From Diphasiastrum complanatum (lineage: Eukaryota; Streptophyta; Lycopodiopsida; Lycopodiales; Lycopodiaceae): a stretch of 64,000 bases of DNA. Positions 26,187 to 35,454 of this stretch are shown one piece after another (position 1 is the stretch's first letter; every line of letters starts with the position of its first letter). Below the pieces are notes generated by a model. The model worked only from the letters and a program-made list of their open reading frames with translations. It ran no database searches and was not told where the DNA came from. The stretch is from positions 22,948,189 to 23,012,188 of the forward strand of contig CM055104.1 of the NCBI GenBank assembly GCA_029204225.1. The letters run 5' to 3'. A program made the translations under genes and the position numbers.

Positions 26187-26878
26187 TACTATTTCACAGC
26201 TGTATCCCGAGAATGGAATTCCAAGGAGATTGAGAGCTGCCCAAACACCACCAATGCCATCAAACAAGCTTAGAACCACCAGAGGCCTTGAGGCATGATA
26301 AGTTGCTTTCTGCCGGAGAGCTTGTAGCCAGTCTTCATCACTTCTCTTGTCCCAAATGTTCTGCAAATGTTTTCACTCAAGAGAGTCAGCTATGCTGTTC
26401 AGAATCCCTTTCAAGGCTTAGGGTTTGCAGGAATCAGCAATCCCACTGCAAAGAATTGATGTTATTAAATAACAGCATCGTGACTCTGCAAAATTTTAGA
26501 ATTGTGTTTTAGCCTCAGTGGTGCACAATTTCTTATGCGTTTCATTGTCTGTAATTGATTACAAATTTGCAAAATCTGAGTGGTTTCCAAGTTCTCTGAA
26601 GTTGGCTTGAAAATACTTTCATCCGTTACCCAAACAACTAAATGCATGTTACAACAAACTGTGTCAAGTCATAAGAGTTTCAGCACCTCTTGCTTACTAT
26701 TGAGCTTATCGAATGAAAATTGAATATGTTATATTTTCTTGCTACACCTGACTTAAGGAATCAGCTCGGGATTCTTGTGCTTCCTTTTCTTTCAAGAGGC
26801 GAGCCTCTTTTTCAAGCTCAATTATTTTTGTGATGATATTATCCATGAACCTGCCTACCAGCTCTCCAACTTCAGAAG
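11333..26878 (-). CDS. DNMT3-like cytosine-5 DNA methyltransferase fused to a C-terminal DUF3444 domain (split gene, N-terminus unresolved)
   Basis: Thirteen exons join in phase on the minus strand, in transcript order: 26748-26878 (acceptor uncertain), 26190-26360, 21211-21368, 19647-19715, 19287-19521, 13696-13883, 13317-13446, 13039-13155, 12750-12871, 12499-12630, 12169-12277, 11657-11772, 11333-11543. All introns are GT...AG. They encode about 628 residues plus a stop. A helical, charged segment (1-43) precedes motif I, LSLFDGIGG (about 74-82). Then come VVRARYPTVKHLGNI, motif IV GGFPCQDLS (catalytic Cys about 142), KLFFEMLRVLHIIRPK, motif VI FLAENV, motif VIII TPSKRRRLYWTNI, LSELERIMGFTSGHTD, and motif X RWSLLGNSFSV. 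This unpermuted order excludes DRM. The LFFE...RP block and the short target-recognition region favour DNMT3, but the signature is PCQ rather than the usual PCN. DUF3444 fills about residues 395-580, followed by KKRRK and an acidic tail (ESSDEEVEDESD). Expected role: de novo DNA methylation in the nucleus. No stops or frameshifts were seen. Confidence 0.85.
13039..13155 (-). other. Bridging exon joining methyltransferase motif X to DUF3444
   Basis: This 117-nt exon (39 codons, phase 0 on both sides) is what makes the fusion convincing. Its acceptor follows TTAGGTTCAG on the minus strand and its donor is GAG|GTACAAGG. Its first residues, VISYLLSPLLDNMV, supply the last helix of the methyltransferase fold after NSFS. 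Its last residues, EKVREIECSVMDVGE, run into VWAVYNEHERPNWYAVI of the next exon. That gives the GEVWAVY start typical of DUF3444. One exon therefore carries the end of one domain and the beginning of the other. Confidence 0.8.
13884..19286 (-). other. 5.4-kb intron of the methyltransferase gene
   Basis: Lies between the motif VIII exon and the motif IX exon (donor GGG|GTACAG, acceptor TTCAG|TGT, phase 0). No active transposon was recognised. A plus-strand ATG-initiated peptide at about 14558-14620 (MDTQMEGTQPGTPVV...) ends after 22 codons and may be the start of a lost gag-like gene. Overlapping open frames of 80-110 codons at 16881-17339 on both strands match nothing I know. Confidence 0.6.
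19716..21210 (-). other. 1.5-kb intron of the methyltransferase gene
   Basis: Lies between the PCQ exon (donor GCGGG|GTAATC) and the LFFE exon (acceptor TTGCAG|GCTTC). It splits a glycine codon. I see no gene or repeat inside it. Confidence 0.75.
21402..21483. repeat. (TC)n microsatellite
   Basis: About 41 TC dinucleotides, (GA)n in the transcript, ending about 33 nt before the splice acceptor at 21369. Confidence 0.97.
21715..21812. other. Cluster of heat-shock-element-like TTC/GAA repeats
   Basis: Within about 100 bp the plus strand carries GTTCCAGAACAGTGTTCTGG, GCGTTCCGAAACGC and AGTTCCAGAACAGTTCCGAG, then more GAA/TTC spaced units. These resemble alternating nGAAn/nTTCn heat-shock elements. 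They could equally be the arms of a small palindromic transposon. No function is shown. Confidence 0.4.
21830..21852. repeat. Homopolymer G run (23 G)
   Basis: An uninterrupted run of 23 G. Such a run may be a sequencing or assembly weak point. Confidence 0.95.
22351..22432. repeat. (GA)n microsatellite
   Basis: About 41 GA dinucleotides in the opposite orientation to the tract at 21402-21483. Confidence 0.97.
24950..25100. repeat. Imperfect inverted repeat, MITE-like
   Basis: AGCCGATTCGAACCGG near 24980 and CTGGTTCGAATCGGCT near 25080 are near-perfect inverse copies. Between them lie an inner pair of runs (CCCCAAAAAGCC and TTTTGGGATTTT) and a poly-A/poly-T pair. The segment could fold into a long hairpin. 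I found no target-site duplication. Confidence 0.5.
26131..26186. repeat. Compound (TC)n(AC)n microsatellite at a splice donor
   Basis: About 16 TC units then about 12 AC units. In the transcript it reads (TG)n(AG)n and begins immediately after the GTA of the motif I exon donor at 26187-26189. Confidence 0.95.
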
Positions 26879-28900
26879 CTCAACTTGATTATCTGCAATA
26901 GTAATTACAGAAGTTAAAGAGATGATGTACATTCAAAATCCTACAGTTTTCTTACTTTCATGCTTTTTAGGACAGTTAACATACTGGTCACAAGACATTT
27001 TAGCTATGTGGAAACAGAAGCAGGTCTGGATTTGACCGATTACAAAAAACATTGCCATATCTGCAAGTGTATTTCTCAGGCATACACTGTACATCATTCT
27101 ACGAGTTATGGGAGATTCAAAACCCACCAAAAGATAACTTATCAAGTGGACATATAGGATGTTTAGTACCTACTGACTTTGTGACAGAAGGTAGACATCC
27201 ACCCGCTCTATGTTTGTATTTGAAATAGCTAACTCAGTATTCAATTCTAGATGTGCCTAATGACGACCGATAACACAATTACGTTGAGGACAGATCAATC
27301 TTTGTGACTGTTCTAGCTAATAGAACATATTTTTACTGTTTGAATTTTGACCGCGCCGTCAACACAGTGGTTATCTCCCACTTTAGAGTGTAAATTGTCA
27401 TGTGGAATGCATTGACTACCGAACTGGAATTGATCAATTAAATATAAATTGCAATGATCTGGTGTATCCTGGGCACTACCTATAAGCTTTTCCATGGTCC
27501 ATAAGCTATAAAGTTTAGAGATGGTTGCAAGAGCTGTCGGATGTTTCAAGTAGCAAGCCTCCTCTTTGCTTTCGCCATTTGGATGTCAATCAAAAGCGTA
27601 CACAAAGTAAGAAAATAAAGCGCTTCATAAAAACAGAAAACATACTGGTTTTTTTTTCCCTATTTTGACTCGATGAATTGGGATTCTTTATCGGAGGGAT
27701 ACTTTGCAAAAAAAAAATTTGTAAGGAGGAACTGTGGACAAAGCTGACAGGGCAACCTTCTAGACATCGAGAAAATTGATCGATATTTTTAACTCATGCT
27801 TTCTTGCAAAAAATGAAATGTAACCGCATATTTCACCGCACACATCAAAAGAGGAGCGAATCACAGACATGATACCCTAACAATCGGCGCAAAAGGCTGT
27901 AGTGGTGCCATATTACACACGGAAATAATTGCTCAGTATAATTTATTGAGCTGTTTTGCTTAGATCGGGAAGTCGTCTCTCAGTAAAAATTTGAAAGTTT
28001 TTATTTGCTAAGCTTCATGATGTTTCGCTGTTTGATATGCGATAGAAACTTGCTAGTAATCACCTCAATGCAAGCAATTCACCCCTCTTATTTTAAAGAG
28101 TCGAGAATTCTTATCCTGTCTACAAACATTTCCATAGCTGGATACGATGCTTTTGCCATATTTTGTAATCCATTTCAGATACAAGAAGGAATTAGAATGG
28201 CATGATGAATTCCCAGACACTTCATCATCGGCCTCTAACCTGTAAGTGACGATAAAACTCAATGCAATTGAGGCAAGAACTAACCAAATTCAGGACTGCG
28301 GGCAACCTCCAATGCACGATGTCATAGATGGGAGTACTGCCCCAGTCTAGCTCGAGCAAGAAGCTAAGGGACAACTAGCACTCCGCATACGTTTAGAAGA
28401 AGCGCAATGCCAAACAATACGCATCAGATTAGCTTCTGATCAGCAACAGAAAATCAAACATCTGGATCCAAACAAGGCACTCTCGCTTCATCGAACCAAG
28501 ATGCATGAAACGGATAAATTCGCTACTATTTATTTGCATCCAACCTCCTCACACGAATCTACTTCTTCGGCAAATTTCGAACAAGACTGATCATCCTTCA
28601 CGATCCAACACAAAACACAAACAGAAGCCAAGTAAAATAACCCGCTCTTGTCCGGGTTTTGGAAATAGCCCGTTCACACGGGGAGCACTGCAGTGTGAAA
28701 AGCGTCACAAAAAAACTTGTTTCCAATCGAAAATGTACGACCGTACAATACGAGTATGCCACCAGACATGACGTGGCATACTTTTGGTCAAATTAATAAT
28801 GAGAATTATTTGAAAGTACTCAATACTTTACAACCAAAAAAGTAGCACAATGAAAGCTTTCAACTTTTCAATAGAAACGTGAAAAAAACCCTTTATTTAT
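26879..28900 (-). other. Probable 5' part of the methyltransferase gene (exons not resolved)
   Basis: The mature protein must begin upstream of 26878. One candidate exon is at about 28180-28240, where an acceptor-like TTTATCGTCACTTACAG on the minus strand is followed by an open peptide EADDEVSGNSSCHSNSF and a possible GTATCTG donor. Another minus-strand open stretch lies at 27313-27600 (KEEACYLKHPTALATISK...). I could not connect these in phase to the supported exons. I saw no PWWP, ADD or UBA signature. Confidence 0.35.
28754..28781. promoter_or_regulatory. Perfect 9-bp inverted repeat enclosing an ACGTGGC core
   Basis: GTATGCCAC at 28754-28762 and GTGGCATAC at 28773-28781 form 9-bp arms around a 10-nt loop. 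The right arm lies in GACGTGGC, an ABRE/G-box-like bZIP site. The position is compatible with the upstream region of the minus-strand methyltransferase gene, but the transcription start is unknown. Confidence 0.4.
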
Positions 28901-31900
28901 TCTTTATTTGATCTGAAACGTACTAAGCCGTCACAGCGAGGGGCTTGCCCATGCATGGATGGGATGGCATGTACCTTGTGGGACTGATCTGTCATAAAGC
29001 ATCCATATAATCAATATATCATATACATGATGGGATGATGACGAGACATACATGCAATTATAATTTGTGCGGAATGAAGTAATACACTGAAAAAAAAAGA
29101 AAGAGTTTAAAGGATAAGTTGGCACTTTGGACTAGGTAGCAGGCAGCCCCGCTACTAGGCGGCGAGGTGCATTGCGAGGTGCATTGAAGGCTGCATGCTA
29201 CATGGTAGTGGGCCTGCTACCTGTCGTAATTTAAGTTTGGGCCTTTCAATTGAATGGCCCAAACGAATATGGGTCTAAACTTCTCTTATCTGATCCAATA
29301 AAAATCTGCCACCTGTCCACTATGAGCCCAAATGACAATGACAGTCTTGGAAGTTGGGCCCATAAAACGTAAATTACAATATTCAAAGTTTTAGCCCCAT
29401 CCCAATGAAATCTAGTTCATTTCACAAAATGTCAAAATGTGTTTTGTTCAAAAATATTTATCGATGTCTTGAATCTAAACTATCTCAACACGATTTCATG
29501 CATCGAGTCAAATTCCATGGTTGAGATATCATAGAGCAGACCTAATCTTGTATGCTTAGGATTGAGTCATATGTGTTGATTGCATAATTGTCCACACTTG
29601 GCAACCTCTCACATGCGAATTGAAGGTGCTACCCGATCAATCATTCTAAGAGGGACGTGAAAAGTTCACATATATATTACTTGAAGGAAGAACGTTGTTT
29701 TTTATTGTGAAAGACAAAAACAACAGTGCCTCATCGACTAGCATGGGGATGTCCATGTTGAAATTTTATGTGCAATTTTGTACAAGCCTTTGTAGTGCAA
29801 TGGGAAATTGGCTTCACCTTACATATTGCCATAAGTGAATTTTATTTTTGGGAACGTACATAATGTGCATATGTATATCCAATCACGGGTTGTGGCAACC
29901 AATTTGGCTATCCACATGAGCATTCAACATTGAAAAAACATGTGTTATGACCTGTCATTGGCTATCCACTTAAACCTTTAGCCATAAAGCTCTATGCTCA
30001 TGTGTCAATCTCTACATATTGACTATTTGAAATTAACTTTATTACGTGGTATACTAACCTAGGTGGTGGTAAATCATGAGATAACTTTTATAGAAAAACA
30101 TCATGAATCCATCTATATTAGTGCTCACTCTTTTCTAATTGCTAATGATCTAATTTCACCAAGTTAAAAATTCTAAAAAATTCACAACCATTTTGTTGCA
30201 CTTTAGCAAGATTCAAAATGGACATGCAAGCAAGAAATACACATCATACTATGAAATATCAAAAATTTCCATTACAATAACTAAAGAACCCATCTCTAAT
30301 GGATGTACATATATGTCTCCAACAAGCATAATATATCTCCCTTTTTAGAAGAGAGAACATGTTTCTCAAAATCAATATCCAAAGAGGGAGATTTATTGAA
30401 TAACCATTCATAACCTAAAACTCTCTCCATACGTGCTAAGTCCAAACCATGAAAATTAACTAATTTTTTATGTTCTTCAATTGCCACTGGAAGATTTGTA
30501 CTCTAACATCCAAAGTCTCAAACTCTGCTTCTAAAGCTAGATAAATTTTATATGGTTGTCGGCTTCAATTTCTAGGTTGAGTTTCTACACATAGAATTAT
30601 GAGCTGCTTTCAACTATGCCCTTCAAACAAAATATTCATTAGGCAAAGAAGACGTAGTACTAAATGACCAATCACACTCACAATTCAACAAATCAATTTG
30701 CAGTTTTGTACCTTTACCTCTAGGCATCTCAATCAATGGAGCTACAAAAAAAATTTCCATTCAAGATAGAATTTTACATGCCCATGCCTATTCCAAATGT
30801 AACATAGATTTATCTTTTTTGTCTTTGTTCTGGACATGATTTCTTTTTCTCTGACTCTGATGCAAGTTCATCAAGCTCATGAAAATATTTGACTTGAGCT
30901 CTACAAAGGACTCTCTTCTTCTCTTTCTTCGGTCTAGGTACCAATGGATTTAATTGTAACTACTTCCTCAACACCACCACTATAAAATCATAAGCTTATG
31001 TCATCTGAATCTCACCATCAAGTGACTGAAGCATGTTATTCCAACATTTAGTATGATAGTTGTCTGGCAACCTTTGAAAAACTTGCCATAATATCAGTTA
31101 AGAGTCAATTTATAGAACTTTATTTTATGAATGCATGAATTCTTGGATATAAAATTTCAAACTCTTACTTTCCATTTTTCAAATAATAAACTTTCAACAA
31201 TAATCATCTCCAAGAATCATCATCTTACATATGCCCTTATCAAACCAGATACCCACTCAACTATATGATTATCTTTCATTCAGTTCGTGAATCAAGTATT
31301 GTTTCGGGATAAAAAACGGTCCTACTTGACAATTATTCCCGATAGGTCTGATTGATCCCCAGAATTAAGATCATCCTTTCCATGTGAACTATTCTCTAGT
31401 CATATTACATCAAAAGCGGGAGGCTCTTGAATTCCTTTCAGGAGTTCTAATTGGTAAAAGATTAAGATTTAGTACATTCCTCTCCAATGGGTGGACAAGA
31501 TACTCACACACCCAATCACCATCAGTTGTCAATAAAACAAGAAATACAAAAGAATTGCCCATATTTTCATGAGTCTCCATCTTCTCCCCTAGTGATCAAG
31601 TGCTCGAGCACTCATGATTCATCAATTACAATGATTAGAATCTGGATCATGACTCGTTAACCCTAATTTATACAATTCTCAATCACACATAATAAGAAGA
31701 TAACATACCAAAACATGTTCAAAAAATGTGAACATTATTACTTTCTAAGATGTATGAGCCACCCTAAGTCTTTTCCATGAAGAAAGTTCTAGACTTAAAA
31801 GCATCAACTCTCCTTCAGACTTTTATTGAGAAATATGTCATACGATTCTCATTTTTTCCTAATATACATTTGATTAATCTAGAATAACTCAAGGTCTTAT

Positions 31901-32605
31901 AAAACTTATGTGAAGCTTTAATTTTTGGTCCGTGCTATATATCCAATTTTATCTAAGTTTATGAGATATTTTCCAAGCAATCAACCTTATTTCCAATCTA
32001 AAAATAAATTTGACCAAAAGATTTTATGTATTCTAAGCACAAACCCATCTTAAAAAGATTCACCATTGCGACTTATAAGTGATACATATGATCAACAATA
32101 CTAGTGGATAATTTCATCGTATACGATCACCAAACTAACTCAAAAGTATCTCTTCTGATTATGGACCTAATTTAGAATTTTTTGAATGCTGAGGTCTAGG
32201 CCTTTATACATGTAACACACATTCAATTCAGATCTAAATTTTTCCAAGTTAATAAGTCAAACTCAAATAGAGATACCTCATTGATATGTCTATGTTTTTT
32301 TTTCCATTAAATTTGTGCATGCAAAGTAAACTCAATTGAAAGAATACATAGTGGATCCACATGATTTATAAATTTGCATAAAAACAGAACTGGATCCAAT
32401 AATGATGCACCACATAACATATCTCAACAAATCACACACGATGTGCGTTTGTAATAGACTCAACTGAGAATTCTGTGACTTACTAAACTCCTAGAGATAT
32501 TATTTCTCAAAGAGTGCTATCTCTCAATTTATCAAACCATAATTTCTATCAGAGATTAATTCAAAAGAATATCTTATTAATGATGAGTTACACTTGTTAC
32601 ATCAA
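28901..32605. other. Intergenic DNA with unidentified minus-strand coding fragments
   Basis: No complete gene. Decayed minus-strand peptides occur at about 30296-30500 (LVNFHGLDLARMERVLGYEW...), 30690-30750 (EMPRGKGTKLQIDLLNCECD) and 30850-30960 (RAQVKYFHELDELASESEKK). They look like protein-coding relics because they keep biased codon composition between stops, but I cannot name their family. Stops and frameshifts separate them. They may come from an old transposon or a pseudogene. Confidence 0.35.
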
Positions 32606-34340
32606 CCTCATAATCCCTACCCCAATATTTAGAGAGTAGTTTCTGTGCATGAACCCATGCAATCCAACTATAAATAGATCACATCTCTTCACTGTCACAC
32701 ATACATGCACTCCATATGTCTCAATTAGAGTGTCTAAGTCCCCTCAAGGTCATTAGTCACAAACAGGCCTCGACATGGAATTAAATCTCGGCGTGACCAA
32801 TAAAGTCGAAGATTGGAGGGCCGGTCTACCATGTTAGGACTATTCCTTGTCCTTAACTGTATATGGCTGTAACACTAATTATACTAACCTCCCATGCATC
32901 CCCATGATAGCTAGGTCCATTAACCATAGTGTGTGCACATCCACACCCCAAGGCACGTGTGTAATACCAATTCTAGTACCGCATGCATGTGGTTACCTAT
33001 CCACATGGTCCTATTCAACTATTACCAAAGTTAGGTCCATCCCTTATGCCCAAGGCACCTCCTAATGGTCGAAATTCAATTAAGATCATGACATTATTCT
33101 TACATGGGGTTAACTAAATATTTATAATCTGTTTACCCATAGTAAAAAATTTAGGTACATATAGAACATGTGGTAATAACTTGAATTGATCATGCTAAAA
33201 GCTCAATATTATAGTGCCTTCACCTTTGATAGTGTGTTTACTATCGTCTCCAAGATGAATGAATTACTTTGTATTGTAAGGTGTATAGGACTGGAAATGT
33301 TCTCGATGATTGGTCACGTGTTGAGTGGCTCCAAAATCAAGAAACCAAGAATTATCGATTTGCACTTTCTGATCCTTGATCATAAACGCTCCTTCGTCCA
33401 TTTTTTGAATAGGGGATTGAGATGTTACTACAACCAAATTCGCATGTTGATCTGATTGCTTATTTTTGGCATTTGGCTTTCAATATCTTGCAATCTTGAA
33501 TCCCATTACTAGTGCGTTTGTAGTACTTATAGAACATCTTCTTCTTCGACTGTGGATTTAATATTGTGTTTATGCTTTGGATTTTGATTAGAGAGTTTAG
33601 AGCTTTTCTTCTTCTGACGCTTAGAGCCTTTGTTTACATATAGAACATGTGATGTCAAATTCAAAAAGCTGTCTATTTTTATTTTTGTATTCTACTATTG
33701 TAGTCTATTTTTTAGTTTTATTGGCTGATTTGAAAAAAAAAATTGCACTTTTTTTATCTGTTTGATGTGAAATGAATGCATGACTGTGTGGGACATTGTT
33801 TCAGTTGTTGATTTCGCACGGAACAGAGATTTGAAACAAGCCATGTTGAATTCTCAAAAACTAGCTGGGACACTAGTATTACACGCTATCAAAGGGTGTT
33901 TTGCCCCCTAAACCGATGCAGTTTTGAAGTGACATCTCTCACTTCGTATAGTGTATTCAATATATCCCAAGCTTCTTTCGAGCATTGGGCTTGTCTGATA
34001 TGGCCAATCTGTGTGTCCGATTTGTTAAGGGTGATCAAGACGAAAGTTTTGCCATCCCTTCACTACAAGTGTTATGGCCATATTTGGTTAAGGACCTGGA
34101 ATATTCCTAATATGGTAGACCGGCCCTCCCGTGATTTAATTCCATGTCAAGGCCTATTTGTGACTAATTACCTTGAGAGGACCCAGACACTCTAATTGAG
34201 ACATATGGAGTAGTGCATGTCTGTGTGACGGTTATAGGCAGGAGGACTGCATGAAGAGATGTGATGTATTTATAGTTGACTTGCATGGGAATTGCATGGT
34301 TACATGCATAGGACTCTACTCTCTATATAATGAGGTAGGG
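32606..34340. repeat. Long inverted repeat (arms about 270 bp) enclosing a copia fragment
   Basis: The left arm, about 32606-32877, and the right arm, about 34069-34340, are diverged reverse complements. Matching blocks include CTCCATATGTCTCAATTAGA, GAGGGCCGGTCTACCAT and CGACATGGAATTAAATC (with reverse-complement partners), and CTATAAATAGATCACATCTC versus CTATAAATACATCACATCTC. The TATA-like block suggests the arms could be inverted LTRs or promoter-bearing terminal repeats. Minus-strand copia protease and gag sequence lies between them. Confidence 0.75.
33180..34068 (-). mobile_element. Ty1/copia gag-protease fragment
   Basis: Protease region at about 33190-33350 on the minus strand: FLDFGATQHVTNHREHF (the active-site DSG is altered to DFG), then HLGDDSKHTIKGEGTI. 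A decayed zinc-knuckle region is near 33500. The end of gag is near 33890-34060, matching the SSKEAWDMLSTLYEVRDVTS part of the element at 49108-49809. It has frameshifts and stops, and is related to the copia at 46020-50542. Confidence 0.75.
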
Positions 34341-34749
34341 ATTCTCCCGTCGACATATTGGGGTTTAGGTTACCGGTTTCTCTCTTCTTCTCTTGCTTCA
34401 CATGGCATGGCTTGGGGGCTAGATCCAGGTTTGATCTAGGATTGGTTGGGCGGTTTGGCTCCATAGTCTCTTTAATTGTGTTCTTCTATCCTCATCTTAG
34501 GGGCAATCCTTGAGGGTCTTTACAACAAGAGAATTGAATCTATAGCCATGAGTACTACTCTCACCTTGAACCATCGCGTTTGTCTACCATTAGAGCAGAC
34601 TGTGGTTGCGAATCCATATGGCATTTCATGATGAGTGTATGTAGATAGTATATTGTATGATTGAAAACAATTATAGCAAAAGTCTACACTATATCAGAAT
34701 TATTATTTTGATAATGTATGTTCTAATGATTATCTAAACGCTTCGATAT

Positions 34750-34848
34750 CAAGCTAAAGCTCTGATACCATGTTGGTATCAGATAAACAGAGAGTAAGGC
34801 TCTGATACCATGTTGGTATCAGATAACAAAGATATTGCTTTGATAATA
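34750..34848. repeat. Repeated primer-binding-site palindromes beside an LTR
   Basis: GCTCTGATACCATGTTGGTATCAG occurs twice, about 45 bp apart, followed by a decayed third copy GCTTTGATAATATG that abuts the LTR. GCTCTGATACCA is the reverse complement of the plant copia PBS TGGTATCAGAGC (initiator Met-tRNA). In each full copy it is joined to its own inverse, giving a perfect palindrome. Confidence 0.7.
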
Positions 34849-35447
34849 TGTTGGGATTCGAGGCAATGCGCATCATGCCAGTGAGAAGCGAGCAGAATCC
34901 TGCATGCATCTACATATATCATATTCAGATCAGATTCAAATGAATCAAAGTCTATCTTACTTTATCACAGCTTCAAGGTCACTGGATTAAATGACTCGAT
35001 TCTATAGCCATGCACGAATTCACTAAGTTATAGATTTACATTTTATGTGCGACAGCGTAAATCATCTAGGATGATTAGAACAACGAATTCGACTTATGCT
35101 ATTAATCACACAAATAGTTTAATCTATGAATAATCTATCCACAAGCATGAATTTATCTGAACAAGAATAAGATAAGCATTCAATCAACACATACACGACT
35201 TGAATAATGGAACAAATATTAATTAGTCCATAACAGTTTGAATGCAGACAGAGTCGCGTTCTTTCTAAGGCACTACTTTGTAGTAATAGAGAGAAAGAAC
35301 TGAACAATTGTGCTCTGGATGTTCGGTGATTGATAGACTGGCAATTAACCTTACAACTGATAAGTTGATGGGTATTTGTACAATTGTCTAGCTAATTAAA
35401 AGAATGGTTAATTTGTACATTATTGTAAATTAGATTAAGACACTACT
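34849..35447 (-). repeat. Copia LTR (about 600 bp), related to the LTR at 49949-50542
   Basis: On the plus strand it starts TGTTGGGATTC and ends near TTAAGACACTACT. The other LTR starts TGTTGGGAATT and ends TTAAGACACTACA. Shared internal blocks include TCGATTC.ATAGCCATGCAC, the AATAATAGAGAGAAAGAAC block near 35284, and CAACTGATAAGTTG. Sense is minus (TGTAGTGTC...TCCCAACA). The partner LTR is absent, so it is a solo or 5' LTR. Confidence 0.8.
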
Positions 35448-35454
35448 TGTTGTT

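Larger units (their letters stand above)
21369..26189 (-). other. 4.8-kb repeat-rich intron between methyltransferase motifs I and IV
   Basis: Donor GAAATA|GTATGTG, acceptor TTGCTCAG|AAC, phase 0. Joining the flanking exons gives SCEI-NHYAVQVVRARYP with no gap. The intron holds long GA/CT tracts at 21402-21483, 22351-22432 and 26131-26163, a (CA)n tract at 26162-26186, a G run, an HSE-like cluster near 21720-21805, and a hairpin-forming segment near 24950-25100. Open frames made of RERERE or SLSLSL are microsatellite artefacts. Confidence 0.8.

Noticed and set aside
26385-26452. Possible extra exon just upstream of the motif I exon
   Set aside because: All three frames after the TTTGCAG acceptor contain stops before any usable donor, and the flanking exons already join in phase 0.
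11333-26878. Calling the methyltransferase a DRM
   Set aside because: Motifs I, IV, VI, VIII, IX, X run in canonical order along the transcript, whereas DRM enzymes have VI-X before I-V. The signature is also PCQ, not PCN.
27178-27240. Candidate exon encoding LAISNTNIERVDVYLLSQ
   Set aside because: It can be joined in phase to the 26748-26878 exon, but its acceptor is weak and there is no homology to support it.
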